A stretch of 64,000 nucleotides of DNA from the NCBI RefSeq assembly GCF_024722015.1, contig NZ_JANQBD010000031.1:38950-102949 (forward strand), written 5' to 3'. The notes under the pieces were generated by a model that made no database searches, was not told the origin of the DNA, and saw only the letters and a program-made list of their open reading frames with translations. This document shows positions 42,687-50,244 of this stretch, one piece after another. The DNA comes from Paenibacillus radicis (ex Xue et al. 2023) (GTDB taxonomy: Bacteria > Bacillota > Bacilli > Paenibacillales > NBRC-103111). The position numbers were made by a program, and so were the translations under genes. How positions within the stretch are numbered: position 1 is the first letter of the stretch; each line of letters starts with the position of its first letter.

Positions 42687-43055
42687 TTACTCTAAATATA
42701 ATAATGTGTTAGCCACTGATTCGGCTCCTTCATCGATCTTCCTATCTATTGTCTTATCACAGCAGTTCCATCCGCTGAATTTAAGAATTGTTGCAGCCCG
42801 AGAGTTGCCTTTTATAAAACGATATTCGATGACCAACTTAACATCATTCTGTATGATTTGATCCACAGCACGTTCTATAAGGTTTGTAAATTTAATTGCA
42901 GCTACTTGCAATTCTTTATTTCCCTCTGTTTCGGGAGGTGTTTTTTCAAAGAGTTGTACCGTTTTCTTTTTCTTCATATATTGATTCAGATAAGTTTTTG
43001 CTCGTTTTACATCTTCTGTCGATGCTTCTGGAAACAAAAAATCCATATCCATCAT
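42687..43055 (-). CDS. ArpU-family phage late transcription regulator
   Basis: 122 residues with FLFPEAS near the start, long helices, and a sigma-region-4-like C-terminus (AATILKFSGWNCCDKTIDRKID). The ArpU family controls late genes in Gram-positive phages. ATG 43055 lies about 10 bases after GAGGGG; an upstream in-frame start at 43130 is less likely. Located between early/replication genes and late genes, as expected. Confidence 0.78.
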   Translation of the reverse strand: MMDMDFLFPEASTEDVKRAKTYLNQYMKKKKTVQLFEKTPPETEGNKELQVAAIKFTNLIERAVDQIIQNDVKLVIEYRFIKGNSRAATILKFSGWNCCDKTIDRKIDEGAESVANTLLYLE

Positions 43056-43086
43056 AGCAAACATTCCCCTCACCCGTTTCTTATGG

Positions 43087-43156
43087 TATAATTCAGATGA
43101 GAACACACATTCCCCAGCACCTCTCGCCAAGTTGCCGCTGGGGAATTTCTTTAATT
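43087..43156 (+). ncRNA. Candidate small RNA antisense to the 5' region of arpU
   Basis: Extended -10 TGGTATAAT (43085-43092; the matching -35 is poor), then a 10-bp stem ATTCCCCAGC (43109-43118) with GCTGGGGAAT (43137-43146) and TTTCTTTAATT. Read on the minus strand the same hairpin is a leader of arpU without T-tract. Confidence 0.35.
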
Positions 43157-43358
43157 AAATGATAAATCCAAATTCCTTTATGGTAACCGTCTTTAATTTC
43201 ATCCTACCTGACTCATTCCTGATATCTGGCCTAGCTATCCGTATAAATGCTCTAGGCAAAACGATTATCTTTTGTCCCTTATATCTAACAACAAAATTAC
43301 CTGAACCATGTATATCGTAATAAATAAGGCCATAAGAACTATATTGAAGAAGACTCAT
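43155..43358 (-). CDS. Small phage protein, unknown
   Basis: 67 residues, beta-rich (GLIYYDIHGSGNFVVRYKGQ, KLKTVTIKEFGFII). Overlaps the preceding gene by 4 bases, so they are probably coupled. No family recognised. Confidence 0.55.
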   Translation of the reverse strand: MSLLQYSSYGLIYYDIHGSGNFVVRYKGQKIIVLPRAFIRIARPDIRNESGRMKLKTVTIKEFGFII

Positions 43359-43558
43359 TTTTCTGGTACCTGAGCACCTAAATGTTCAAGTGCAATTTCA
43401 ACATGTTCAAGTGCGAGGCTGGCGGCGAAGATATCCTCTGAGTCCCGATTATTTTCGATTAAGTACACCTTCACTGCTCCAGCCTGTTCTTTGGCTTTAC
43501 ATAGAGTCTGAATAAGACCTTCCTTATGGATCTGGTCGTGTTTGTTCATCCTCGCCAT
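43355..43558 (-). CDS. Small phage protein, unknown
   Basis: 67 residues, helical (IQTLCKAKEQAGAVKVYLIE, AASLALEHVEIALEHLG). Together with the next gene it lies between replication genes and arpU. Confidence 0.55.
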   Translation of the reverse strand: MARMNKHDQIHKEGLIQTLCKAKEQAGAVKVYLIENNRDSEDIFAASLALEHVEIALEHLGAQVPEK

Positions 43559-43642
43559 CCTCCCAATTTAACTTAAATTTTAGTTCCATATAATTCTATT
43601 TATGTTATAATTCCTTAGGTTTATTGAATTGAGGTGATATTC

Positions 43643-43939
43643 TTGAAAAAAACGTGGAAATGGCTAAAAATTTCTTGGCTATTATTTTATATTCTTGGAG
43701 TAACATTTTTTATTGCCTGGATTGGATATATTTCATGGGCTACGATTACAGATAAAAACGCTATAGAAAATAGCCGAGCTGTAAATACATTAAGTATTGT
43801 TTTTGGAATAGTTTCTCTTCCCGCTGCACTGATCCAATTAATTTCACTCATTGATCTAAACAGCAAGAAGGAATTTAAGGTAACAACTGTATGTCCCCAT
43901 TGCCGTCATAAGGTTGATCTCACTTTAAAAGAAACGTGA
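43643..43939 (+). CDS. Small membrane protein with a zinc-ribbon-like tail
   Basis: 98 residues; TTG start after GAGGTG. Two transmembrane segments (SWLLFYILGVTFFIAWIGYI and NTLSIVFGIVSLPAALIQLI) and a C-terminal CPHC-containing tail facing the cytoplasm by charge. Opposite to the neighbouring phage genes and followed by its own terminator; an accessory gene expressed in the lysogen is likely. Confidence 0.65.
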   Translation: MKKTWKWLKISWLLFYILGVTFFIAWIGYISWATITDKNAIENSRAVNTLSIVFGIVSLPAALIQLISLIDLNSKKEFKVTTVCPHCRHKVDLTLKET

Positions 43940-43960
43940 TTGTACAGAAGCAAATGATGG

Positions 43961-43996
43961 ATGACGCCCAAGTAGGGCATTATTCCTTTTTTGTGG
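43961..43996 (+). terminator. Terminator of the small membrane protein gene
   Basis: GCCC-AAGTA-GGGC followed by ATTATTCCTTTTTTG. Short stem but good T-tract. Confidence 0.55.
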
Positions 43997-44011
43997 CAAG
44001 TACTTCAATAT

Positions 44012-44197
44012 TCATTCTGATACATAAGCCCTGTGGCACTTAACCATTTTCACAAACTTACCGAACGTCATACCGTAAGCATCGGCGTGAGAGAGCCAGT
44101 ATTTATACTTTGCTTCCCCGGCAGATTTTGCTTGGTATAACCGGGAAAGCTCAATACCGAAAAAGTGAGACGGAATAATAACCTCATATGTTTTCAT
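44012..44197 (-). CDS. Small phage protein, unknown
   Basis: 61 residues from ATG 44197 (KTYEVIIPSHFFGIELSRLY, AKSAGEAKYKYWLSHADAYG). The motif set resembles small proteins found downstream of dnaB in Firmicute phages, but I cannot name it. Confidence 0.55.
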   Translation of the reverse strand: MKTYEVIIPSHFFGIELSRLYQAKSAGEAKYKYWLSHADAYGMTFGKFVKMVKCHRAYVSE

Positions 44198-44297
44198 TCC
44201 CCTGTACACCGCCTAAACTTAGATTGCTTGTCTCCAATTAGGTCATCTATAGTGACTTGACTTGGTGGTTCTCTTCTTTGTAATCTTCCATAGGTTA

Positions 44298-45701
44298 TTA
44301 GTCTTGCACTTCTTTTGAATATCTTTTAGGACTATTATTTTTCAGTTTAGGTGGCAAATGTGAGTGATGGCTTCGATCCAGACTAACGAATTTGTTATAA
44401 TTTTTTAGGAATGCCAGCTCCACGGTTCCAATCGGGCCATTCCGCTGTTTGGCAATGATAATTTCAATGATGTTCTTTTTCTCGGATTCCTTATCGTAAT
44501 AATCATCCCGATACAAGAAGGCCACAAGATCGGCATCTTGTTCGATAGCTCCCGACTCCCGTAAATCTGACATCATCGGACGTTTGTCTTGCCGTTGCTC
44601 CACGCCTCGGCTGAGCTGGGATAAAGCAATGACGGGCACATTCAATTCTCGGGCTATTTGCTTAAGGATACGGGAAATTTCAGATACTTCTTGCTGTCGG
44701 TTCTCACGGCGAATGTTGCCTCCAGATATCAGTTGAATATAATCAATGAGAATCATGTCTACGCCGTGATCTTTTTTTAATCTGCGGCATTTCGCCCGAA
44801 TTTCTGAAACGTTTAAGGAAGGCGTATCATCGATGAAAATATTAGACTCTGATATTAGGCTAATTGCCATAGCAATCCTTTCCCAATCATCCCCTTCAAG
44901 CATTCCGGTTCGCATTCTATTTGCGTCCACATTCGCTTCTGCACAAATCATTCGCTGAACAAGTGAACGTGCTCCCATTTCAAGACTGAATATAGCCACA
45001 TTCAACTTTGAACGAATGGCAGCGTGTTGCGATACATTCAATGCAAATGCAGTCTTACCTACAGAGGGTCGAGCTGCTACAATAAGCAAATCTGAATTTT
45101 GGAATCCAGTGGTTAGCTTATCTAAATCCTGAAATCCAGAAGCAATCCCTGTTACACCATCAGGACGCTTCGCTTCTACAACTATCTCCAGATGTTCATA
45201 GAAGTCCAAACACACATCCATGATCATCTTAAAATCAGTACCCTTAGCTGATCGGTCAGCCAGTTTGTTTTGAACAGCTTGAAGGCTTTCAATCATTTCT
45301 GTGGTATTGGAATGCTGCTTGGCTTGTTCAAATATCTCCTGGGTTTCTAAAATTGCACTACGCTTCAGGAATTCACCTAAAACCAATCCAGCCCAGTATT
45401 CTACGTTCGCCACTGTTGGAGAACTGTTGGAGAGGTTAGATATATATCCGATCCCACCCGCTTTATCCAATTCCCCACCTTCTCGAAGCTTTGCTGTAAC
45501 TGTGACGAAATCAATCGGATTTCCCGCATTCCGTAGGATCTTCATAGCTCGATATATTCTTGCATTTTTTTTGCTAAACTCTTCACCCTGCAATATGCTC
45601 TCGATGTTGTCAAAAACCTCTTGCTGCAAAAAAACTGCTCCGAGAACTGCCTGTTCGGCTTCATGATTCCATGATAGATTTAAGAGTTCTTCTGGCTGCA
45701 A
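44298..45701 (-). CDS. Replicative DNA helicase, DnaB family
   Basis: 467 residues, full length. N-terminal DnaB domain (HEAEQAVLGAVFL), linker helix, and RecA-like ATPase with Walker A ARPSVGKTAF at 209-218, SLEMGARSLVQRM, Walker B MILIDYIQLI, and SQLSRGVEQR. Unwinds the phage replication fork. Overlaps the loader gene by 41 bases. Confidence 0.94.
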   Translation of the reverse strand: MQPEELLNLSWNHEAEQAVLGAVFLQQEVFDNIESILQGEEFSKKNARIYRAMKILRNAGNPIDFVTVTAKLREGGELDKAGGIGYISNLSNSSPTVANVEYWAGLVLGEFLKRSAILETQEIFEQAKQHSNTTEMIESLQAVQNKLADRSAKGTDFKMIMDVCLDFYEHLEIVVEAKRPDGVTGIASGFQDLDKLTTGFQNSDLLIVAARPSVGKTAFALNVSQHAAIRSKLNVAIFSLEMGARSLVQRMICAEANVDANRMRTGMLEGDDWERIAMAISLISESNIFIDDTPSLNVSEIRAKCRRLKKDHGVDMILIDYIQLISGGNIRRENRQQEVSEISRILKQIARELNVPVIALSQLSRGVEQRQDKRPMMSDLRESGAIEQDADLVAFLYRDDYYDKESEKKNIIEIIIAKQRNGPIGTVELAFLKNYNKFVSLDRSHHSHLPPKLKNNSPKRYSKEVQD

Positions 45702-46026
45702 GCTGTCTCATCCTTTCCTTGATGTGATCCGGTGGTGTTACAGCAGTTATGGGCCATTCATTCAGTTCCCGAAAATATTCCTCGGTAGTCGCTCTAAGTT
45801 CTGTATGCCGCTGGTCCTCTACAAGGGGTCTCGATAACTCCGCGAGAGTCGGGGCCCATTTTTCTACGGTTGCATGGTGGGCCTGAAGATTTGCTAAAGC
45901 CGTATCAAAAGGAACATCCTTTAATCCATCCTCATACCAAGCTTGCCGTTTCTCCTTGCTGCTGGAGAAATTATCATAGCGAACCTTGATTTGCTCGAAC
46001 AGTTCAATCACTTCCGATACCTTCAA
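45661..46026 (-). CDS. Replicative helicase loader/inhibitor (G39P-like)
   Basis: 121 residues beginning KVSEVIELFEQIKVRYDNF, with the WYEDGLKDVPFDTALANLQAH segment typical of phage helicase loaders of the SPP1 G39P type, which bring DnaB-type helicase to the initiator. TTG 46026 is preceded by AGGAGG at 9 bases, clearly better than the upstream ATG. Lies between initiator and helicase genes. Confidence 0.82.
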   Translation of the reverse strand: MKVSEVIELFEQIKVRYDNFSSSKEKRQAWYEDGLKDVPFDTALANLQAHHATVEKWAPTLAELSRPLVEDQRHTELRATTEEYFRELNEWPITAVTPPDHIKERMRQLAARRTLKSIMES

Positions 46027-47035
46027 GGCGCTTCGCCTCCTCTTTTGCTTGTCGTAGCTCTTCCATTTCAAGTTCATGCTTACTTTTTCGATATGTTACG
46101 CGATTCTGCCCCAGGGAGACTGTTCCCGATGGAACGGGGGTAGTTTGGGACATGGCTTTCAAATCAATCTGTAGTTGAAACCATACAGAATCAATTACCT
46201 TTCGACAGTAAGAGAATAAATTAATCTCTGCACGTGGGTCCTTTTTTGTTTTACGGTGTCTTGCAAATGCGAGATCTATGGCGAAGTAAATGAATTCTTC
46301 CGGTATTGGCTCTTTCGCCAACGAATGGACATGTTCCCAATCATTTGGACTCCCGTGCAACCTACCCTTTCTGTTGTTAAAATGATTTTCAATCCGAACA
46401 GCGCGCTTTCCAATTGCATCCTCATCATAAAGTGCTATTTCTTTTACAGGCATGGAAGCCCCAACGGTTGTAAGAACCCCGGCACTGAATTTCAGACGCT
46501 CATCATCTTCAAACTCGTCTATTAATCTATCTATCAAGATCTTAAAATCTTTTAATACAGTGTCGGCCAAGTGGTCCATTTTATGGACAGGTTTAGTGTC
46601 TACACCGTCTAAGTAGTCCATATTTTGGACAGGTTCACCAGCAGCTTTTGCGAAGTGGTCCATTTCTTGGACAGGTTCACCGACAGCTTTGGTGAGCTGG
46701 TCCATTTCTTGGACAGGTTGGATGTCGTTAAAGTGAAAATTCATCTTGTAGTCACCCCTCGACTGTCCCCGAGGTGGTGGCTTGTACTGAATTAAGCCAT
46801 CCCTTACAAGCTTGTTCCGATACGAATTTATGGTTTCCCGACTCTTAATTCCGGTTTGAACTGTGATCTCAGTATTTGTCATCGTATAACTTTCTTTCCA
46901 GCCAAGTTTTGCAGACTTTCTCCACAAGGCTATCAAAAGAGCAATGCCTTCAGGACCGTACACTTCAGGACCACCAATGTTCTCAAACTGGTTCAAGAGG
47001 CCGTGAAGTGTAGGTTCTCTTGGTTGATCGGACAT
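46004..47035 (-). CDS. Phage replication initiator with a winged-helix N-terminus and internal repeats
   Basis: 343 residues. N-terminal winged helix (YTMTNTEITVQTGIKSRETIN), then four 14-residue repeats (PVQEMDQLTKAVGE type, about 106-160) encoded by a 42-bp iteron array, then a C-terminal helical domain (LFSYCRKVIDSVWF) as in phage O/DnaD-like initiators. The origin is thus probably inside the gene, as in lambda O. Binds origin DNA and recruits the loader/helicase. Confidence 0.82.
   Translation of the reverse strand: MSDQPREPTLHGLLNQFENIGGPEVYGPEGIALLIALWRKSAKLGWKESYTMTNTEITVQTGIKSRETINSYRNKLVRDGLIQYKPPPRGQSRGDYKMNFHFNDIQPVQEMDQLTKAVGEPVQEMDHFAKAAGEPVQNMDYLDGVDTKPVHKMDHLADTVLKDFKILIDRLIDEFEDDERLKFSAGVLTTVGASMPVKEIALYDEDAIGKRAVRIENHFNNRKGRLHGSPNDWEHVHSLAKEPIPEEFIYFAIDLAFARHRKTKKDPRAEINLFSYCRKVIDSVWFQLQIDLKAMSQTTPVPSGTVSLGQNRVTYRKSKHELEMEELRQAKEEAKRLEGIGSD
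46571..46719. repeat. Iteron array, probable phage replication origin
   Basis: Four 23-base elements at 46571, 46613, 46655 and 46697, exactly 42 bases apart, with consensus GTGGTCCATTTCTTGGACAG plus GTT. Each holds the inverted repeat GTCCA...TGGAC. Located within the initiator gene. Confidence 0.75.
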
Positions 47036-47064
47036 TCACGCCTCCCTCTCCTAAAGGTTCTCCC

Positions 47065-47217
47065 TTAAGTTGAAATGATTCGCTGCTTTCCTGAAACACG
47101 ATGTACCACATGTATTTGTCTAGATGTGGATTTGGTAACAAGCCAATTATCGGTGTTCAATTTTGCACCTTGCATGGTTATTTTCTGCTTGCGTGTCGGA
47201 CGTTTCCCATTTTTCAT
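47065..47217 (-). CDS. Very small phage protein (DUF6906-like, 50 aa)
   Basis: Begins MKNGKRPTRKQKI and has NTDNWLVTKS and VVHRVSGKQR, the pattern of a small protein family widespread in Firmicute phages. Its ATG overlaps the stop of the preceding gene (ATGA). Function unknown. Confidence 0.8.
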   Translation of the reverse strand: MKNGKRPTRKQKITMQGAKLNTDNWLVTKSTSRQIHVVHRVSGKQRIIST

Positions 47218-47465
47218 TTTTTGTACCTTCCCCTTCCTATACGATCATCACGCAAATAGATTGTCCTTGTAACATAATCGATCTTGACCACGGCCCATTC
47301 GGGATATCCCAAGGCAAAATAAGCCTTTACACGTCTATCAAACTCTTCCAGATCTGATCCGGATAGTTCCCACACTTCAGCACTTATTGTTGATTTCAAC
47401 AATGGCTTTCCGTTTAAAATTCCTAAGCGATTGGGAATTTCGGAATTTGCTCCAAGTGGATTCAC
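47214..47465 (-). CDS. Small phage protein, unknown
   Basis: 83 residues (AEVWELSGSDLEEFDRRVKA, WAVVKIDYVTRTIYLRDDR). Coupled by 4-base overlaps to genes on both sides. No family recognised. Confidence 0.65.
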   Translation of the reverse strand: MNPLGANSEIPNRLGILNGKPLLKSTISAEVWELSGSDLEEFDRRVKAYFALGYPEWAVVKIDYVTRTIYLRDDRIGRGRYKK

Positions 47466-47824
47466 AACAGCACTCGTCTCATTCGAAGATCCATGGCTGT
47501 ATGAAACATGGCTATCAAATTAGCATCCCATACAGCCAAACCTTTCATGAGATTGAATCTATTATTGCTGGAGTTATACAAATTTTGGGCCATACGAACA
47601 AGCAGCAAGTAACCGGAAGAAAGTTCAACTCTCTTGTTCCCCCTTAAAGAAATAAAATCGAAAGGGTACTCGCATTTGTTCCAATCCACTTTTGAGTAAA
47701 TTTCAGGGCAGGCTAAAATATAGCAGGCTGCTGTGTACTCACTGCTATCTATGGAGCCGAATTTCGCAAGCAACCAACGAAAGTTAGTTAGGTGTTTTTC
47801 ATTTGTGTAAAAGATATTAGGCAT
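47462..47824 (-). CDS. Phage protein, DUF6075-like
   Basis: 120 residues; TNEKHLTNFRWLLAKFG, EYTAACYILACPEIYSKVDW and LSSGYLLLVRMAQNLYN match a family of uncharacterised proteins in early regions of Firmicute phages, as I recall it. Overlaps both neighbours. Confidence 0.65.
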   Translation of the reverse strand: MPNIFYTNEKHLTNFRWLLAKFGSIDSSEYTAACYILACPEIYSKVDWNKCEYPFDFISLRGNKRVELSSGYLLLVRMAQNLYNSSNNRFNLMKGLAVWDANLIAMFHTAMDLRMRRVLL

Positions 47825-48098
47825 TTATTGACTCCCCCTTGTTTACTGGTTCCCAAGCGGGTATAATCGGGGTAATAATATTTTCCATGTGTAGGATTGG
47901 ATGACCGCTGTTACGAGCAGTGGTCATCTTTTGTTTGTCTAAACAATGCGCTCCCGCTATTTCATTGTCGATTTCTTCAATCTGACCAAATAACCACCAT
48001 GACCACGTACCATCATCAATCAGATGACGCTTTAGAATCCGATAGATAGTGACCAACTCCTTCCTTCTTTCTCGCGCAGATTTATAATCATACGCCAT
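47817..48098 (-). CDS. Early phage protein, unknown
   Basis: 93 residues, charged N-terminal helix (DYKSARERRKELVTIYRILK), C-terminus without recognisable domain. Part of the tightly packed early operon. Confidence 0.55.
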   Translation of the reverse strand: MAYDYKSARERRKELVTIYRILKRHLIDDGTWSWWLFGQIEEIDNEIAGAHCLDKQKMTTARNSGHPILHMENIITPIIPAWEPVNKGESINA

Positions 48099-48252
48099 AC
48101 CACATCCCCCTTTCAGAATAGTCGTATTGGTATTTCATGAGTCTCTGAGAATGCAATATCCAATAAAATTTCGCCGCCGTCCGGAAGCTTGTCCAGCCTA
48201 GCAGCAGCGCGTTTCTTCCTTTATTGTGCGGAACGTCAACTTTCTCCAGCAT
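48088..48252 (-). CDS. Short ORF, possibly frameshifted
   Basis: 54 codons starting 10 bases after the DUF771 gene with a weak AGGA site. The first 17 residues (LEKVDVPHNKGRNA) read well, but the more protein-like continuation (LDKLPDGGEILLDIAFSETH) is in another frame and ends at the stop near 48116. A small frameshift in the GCGCTGCTGCTAGG stretch (about 48200) would join them. Call is tentative. Confidence 0.35.
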   Translation of the reverse strand: MLEKVDVPHNKGRNALLLGWTSFRTAAKFYWILHSQRLMKYQYDYSERGMWYGV

Positions 48253-48261
48253 CCACACATC

Positions 48262-48588
48262 CTATGAGAAAATATCTGTGAATCGTTTATCTAAAAATTC
48301 AGCCATCTTGGAAGCTTGGAAAGACCAATTTTGCCCTTTAGCCTTTGGGTAAAAAACGAATCCGCCGTGTGCGACATCCAGAACTTTTTTAAACCTTGGC
48401 TGATACAGGATGTTCTCTTTAATCCAAACCTGACCTTTACTCACTCGGCGTTCCAGATCTTGCATAGACCAGTAAACTCCGGATAATTCCTGCCTTTTCA
48501 AATCCTCAAGCTCAACCCGGCCGATCAGCACTGAGTCAGCCGGGATCGGAATGGATAGTTTTACGGTCAGTTGTTGCATGTTAGTCAT
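48262..48588 (-). CDS. DUF771-family phage protein
   Basis: 108 residues; PIPADSVLIGRVELEDLKRQ, LSGVYWSMQDLERR, VWIKENILYQPRFKKVLD and FVFYPKAKGQNWSF match DUF771, a group of early phage proteins with a predicted helix-turn-helix/excisionase-like part. Possibly a regulator or DNA-binding factor. Confidence 0.82.
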   Translation of the reverse strand: MTNMQQLTVKLSIPIPADSVLIGRVELEDLKRQELSGVYWSMQDLERRVSKGQVWIKENILYQPRFKKVLDVAHGGFVFYPKAKGQNWSFQASKMAEFLDKRFTDIFS

Positions 48589-48663
48589 TTTCGATCACCT
48601 CAGTTTTCTAAGATCTTATCCACTCAACTTTAGGTCAGTTAGTAGATTCATGCTGCCCGGAAT

Positions 48664-48682
48664 ACTTACGTTTTACGTAAGT
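48664..48682. promoter_or_regulatory. Repressor operator at the end of the cro-like gene
   Basis: ACTTACGTTTTACGTAAGT, inverted ACTTACGT/ACGTAAGT. Same half site as at 48921-48937, 48979 and 49021. It covers the last codons of the Cro-like gene. Confidence 0.6.
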
Positions 48683-48905
48683 GTTTCCCAAAAAAAATGC
48701 GTCCTGCTTTCTCTGGCGATATCATTAGTGCCGATACTAATTTATCCATTGCATCTGCGGACGGTTGAACATCTCCGTTGAGGATCTGTGACAGTGTATT
48801 ACGGTTAATACCTGTCTTGCCTGATAGTTGAATGATTGTGTCTATTTCGTTTTCAACCATCGTTTTTTTTAACGCTATCGTGTCAGTTTTATGGATACGC
48901 ATCAT
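48666..48905 (-). CDS. Cro-like helix-turn-helix regulator
   Basis: 79 residues of the XRE family: DTIIQLSGKTGINRNTLSQILNGDVQPS is the HTH. ATG 48905 follows GGAGG by 7 bases. Divergent from the CI-like repressor gene and first gene of the early operon, so it fits a Cro or early-operon regulator. Operator copies lie upstream and at its 3' end. Confidence 0.82.
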   Translation of the reverse strand: MMRIHKTDTIALKKTMVENEIDTIIQLSGKTGINRNTLSQILNGDVQPSADAMDKLVSALMISPEKAGRIFFGKHLRKT

Positions 48906-48920
48906 GCTAGTCCCTCCTTT

Positions 48921-49040
48921 CTTACGTATTGCGTAAGTAAATATTAACACCCCCTCCGCCTGCCAGTCAATACCTTCTGCGTAAGTTTTTTTGAATAATG
49001 CACATTATTTATTGCACATTGCGTAAGTCAATGTTATTAT
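48921..49040. promoter_or_regulatory. Lysogeny switch region: divergent promoters and operators
   Basis: A full operator CTTACG-TATTG-CGTAAG (48921-48937) precedes the cro-like gene; half sites GCGTAAGT occur at 48979-48986 and 49021-49028. For the repressor gene TTGCAC (49012-49017) and TATTAT (49035-49040) are 17 bases apart, and the second half site lies in this spacer, so the repressor probably regulates itself. Confidence 0.7.
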
Positions 49041-49071
49041 AGTTTCAGAAATTAGAAGCGGAGGCAGGGCA

Positions 49072-49500
49072 ATGGCTAAAGTAAATGATCGAATCAAGAG
49101 TCGCCGGTTAGCAATGAATTTAACTCTATTAGATGTTGCAGACTTTCTCGGGGTTAAAGAAGCAACCGCACAACGATATGAAAGTGGAGACATAAAAAAC
49201 ATTAAGCATGAAACTATCGTAAGTTTGGCTGAGCTTTTTAAATGTTCTCCTGCTTATCTTATGGGATGGGAAGATGAAGTTAAAAACACCTCTACTCTCA
49301 CCCCAAAAGAAGAACGCGACATAGCCAAGGATCTAGAACAGATCATGTCTGATTTGGAAAGCGAAAGCGCACTTGCATTTCACGGTGAAGTGATGGATGA
49401 AGAAGATCGGGAGTTGCTTCGCCGATCACTAGAAAACTCACTGATTATTGCAAGGCAAATGGCAAAAAAGAAATTTACACCCAAGAAATATCAAAAATAA
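49072..49500 (+). CDS. CI-like prophage repressor (XRE family)
   Basis: 142 residues. N-terminal HTH (RIKSRRLAMNLTLLDVADFL, KEATAQRYESGDI), then an acidic helical region; no LexA-type protease domain. The next gene is an ImmA/IrrE peptidase, which in ICEBs1-like systems cleaves such repressors. GGAGG upstream. Keeps the lytic promoters off. Confidence 0.87.
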   Translation: MAKVNDRIKSRRLAMNLTLLDVADFLGVKEATAQRYESGDIKNIKHETIVSLAELFKCSPAYLMGWEDEVKNTSTLTPKEERDIAKDLEQIMSDLESESALAFHGEVMDEEDRELLRRSLENSLIIARQMAKKKFTPKKYQK

Positions 49501-49517
49501 CAAATGGAGAGATGTGG

Positions 49518-49988
49518 ATGGCCATGATCAAAAACATGGTGAAGCAGCTAGTCAGTCTCCACGGAACTAATGAACCTCAAAGAATCGCTTCCCTAATGCA
49601 GATTATAGTCTTTTATGAAGAATTCAAAAACGTATGGGGTTATTTTAACACCAGCAGGCGCATTATGATGATCCACGTTAACCGAAACTTAGATGAAACG
49701 CTTCAACGCTTTGTCATTGCCCACGAACTCGGGCATCGCGTCCTTCATCCGAAAGTGAATGTCCCTTTTTTAAAATCGAATACCTTACAATCCATCGATC
49801 GCATAGAGCGAGAAGCTAACCAATTTGCAGTTGAGCTTTTGATCCCAGATAATTTGCTCCTTGAAGGAATAAGCATCTATGAGGCCGCTTCTATCTGCGG
49901 AGTGCCTGAAGAAATTGCGGACCTAAAAAGTAGATCCGCCTTAAAACACAACTCCTTGTCCGATGAGCATTCTTATTTAAATTTATAA
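49518..49988 (+). CDS. ImmA/IrrE-family metallopeptidase
   Basis: 156 residues with the zinc motif HELGH (69-73) in FVIAHELGHRVLHP and a downstream EREANQFAVELLIP helix with the third-ligand Glu. By analogy with ImmA of ICEBs1 it likely cleaves the adjacent repressor under inducing conditions. ATG 49518 gives better spacing to GGAG than an ATG two codons earlier. Confidence 0.88.
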   Translation: MAMIKNMVKQLVSLHGTNEPQRIASLMQIIVFYEEFKNVWGYFNTSRRIMMIHVNRNLDETLQRFVIAHELGHRVLHPKVNVPFLKSNTLQSIDRIEREANQFAVELLIPDNLLLEGISIYEAASICGVPEEIADLKSRSALKHNSLSDEHSYLNL

Positions 49989-50084
49989 TTCTAATATATT
50001 CAAGCTTCTAACTTTGCGCTTCCCAGCCGCAAGGCTGTTTACCATAGACTTCTAACCAAACAAATGTTCGAAAGGAGAATGGCA

Positions 50085-50243
50085 ATGGCGTCAATTCAAA
50101 AAGAAGGTAACACCTGGTACTTTACGGTCAGCCGCATGGTCAATGGCAAGCATGTCAGTAGCAGGAAAGGGGGGTTCTCAACAAAATTGAAAGCAGCTAA
50201 TGCTGCAGTCGAAGCGGAAAATAAAATAGATAAGGAGAGTTGA
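50085..50243 (+). CDS. Stand-alone AP2-like integrase arm-domain protein (52 aa)
   Basis: ASIQKEGNTWYFTVSRMVNG and SRKGGFSTKLKAANAA closely parallel the first 50 residues of the adjacent integrase (ASYQKRGKTWQYTISRIING, IRKGGFTTKTEAKAAA), an AP2-like arm-type DNA-binding domain. ATG follows AAAGGAG by 7 bases. The stop is one base before the integrase start, so they are translationally coupled. It likely binds the same GTGTAAAA arm sites and may control integration or excision; a regulatory or Xis-like role is inference. Confidence 0.78.
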   Translation: MASIQKEGNTWYFTVSRMVNGKHVSSRKGGFSTKLKAANAAVEAENKIDKES

Positions 50244-50244
50244 A

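Noticed and set aside
43109..43146. Ordinary minus-strand terminator before arpU
   Set aside because: No T-tract on the minus strand; the plus-strand small-RNA reading is somewhat better, though weak.
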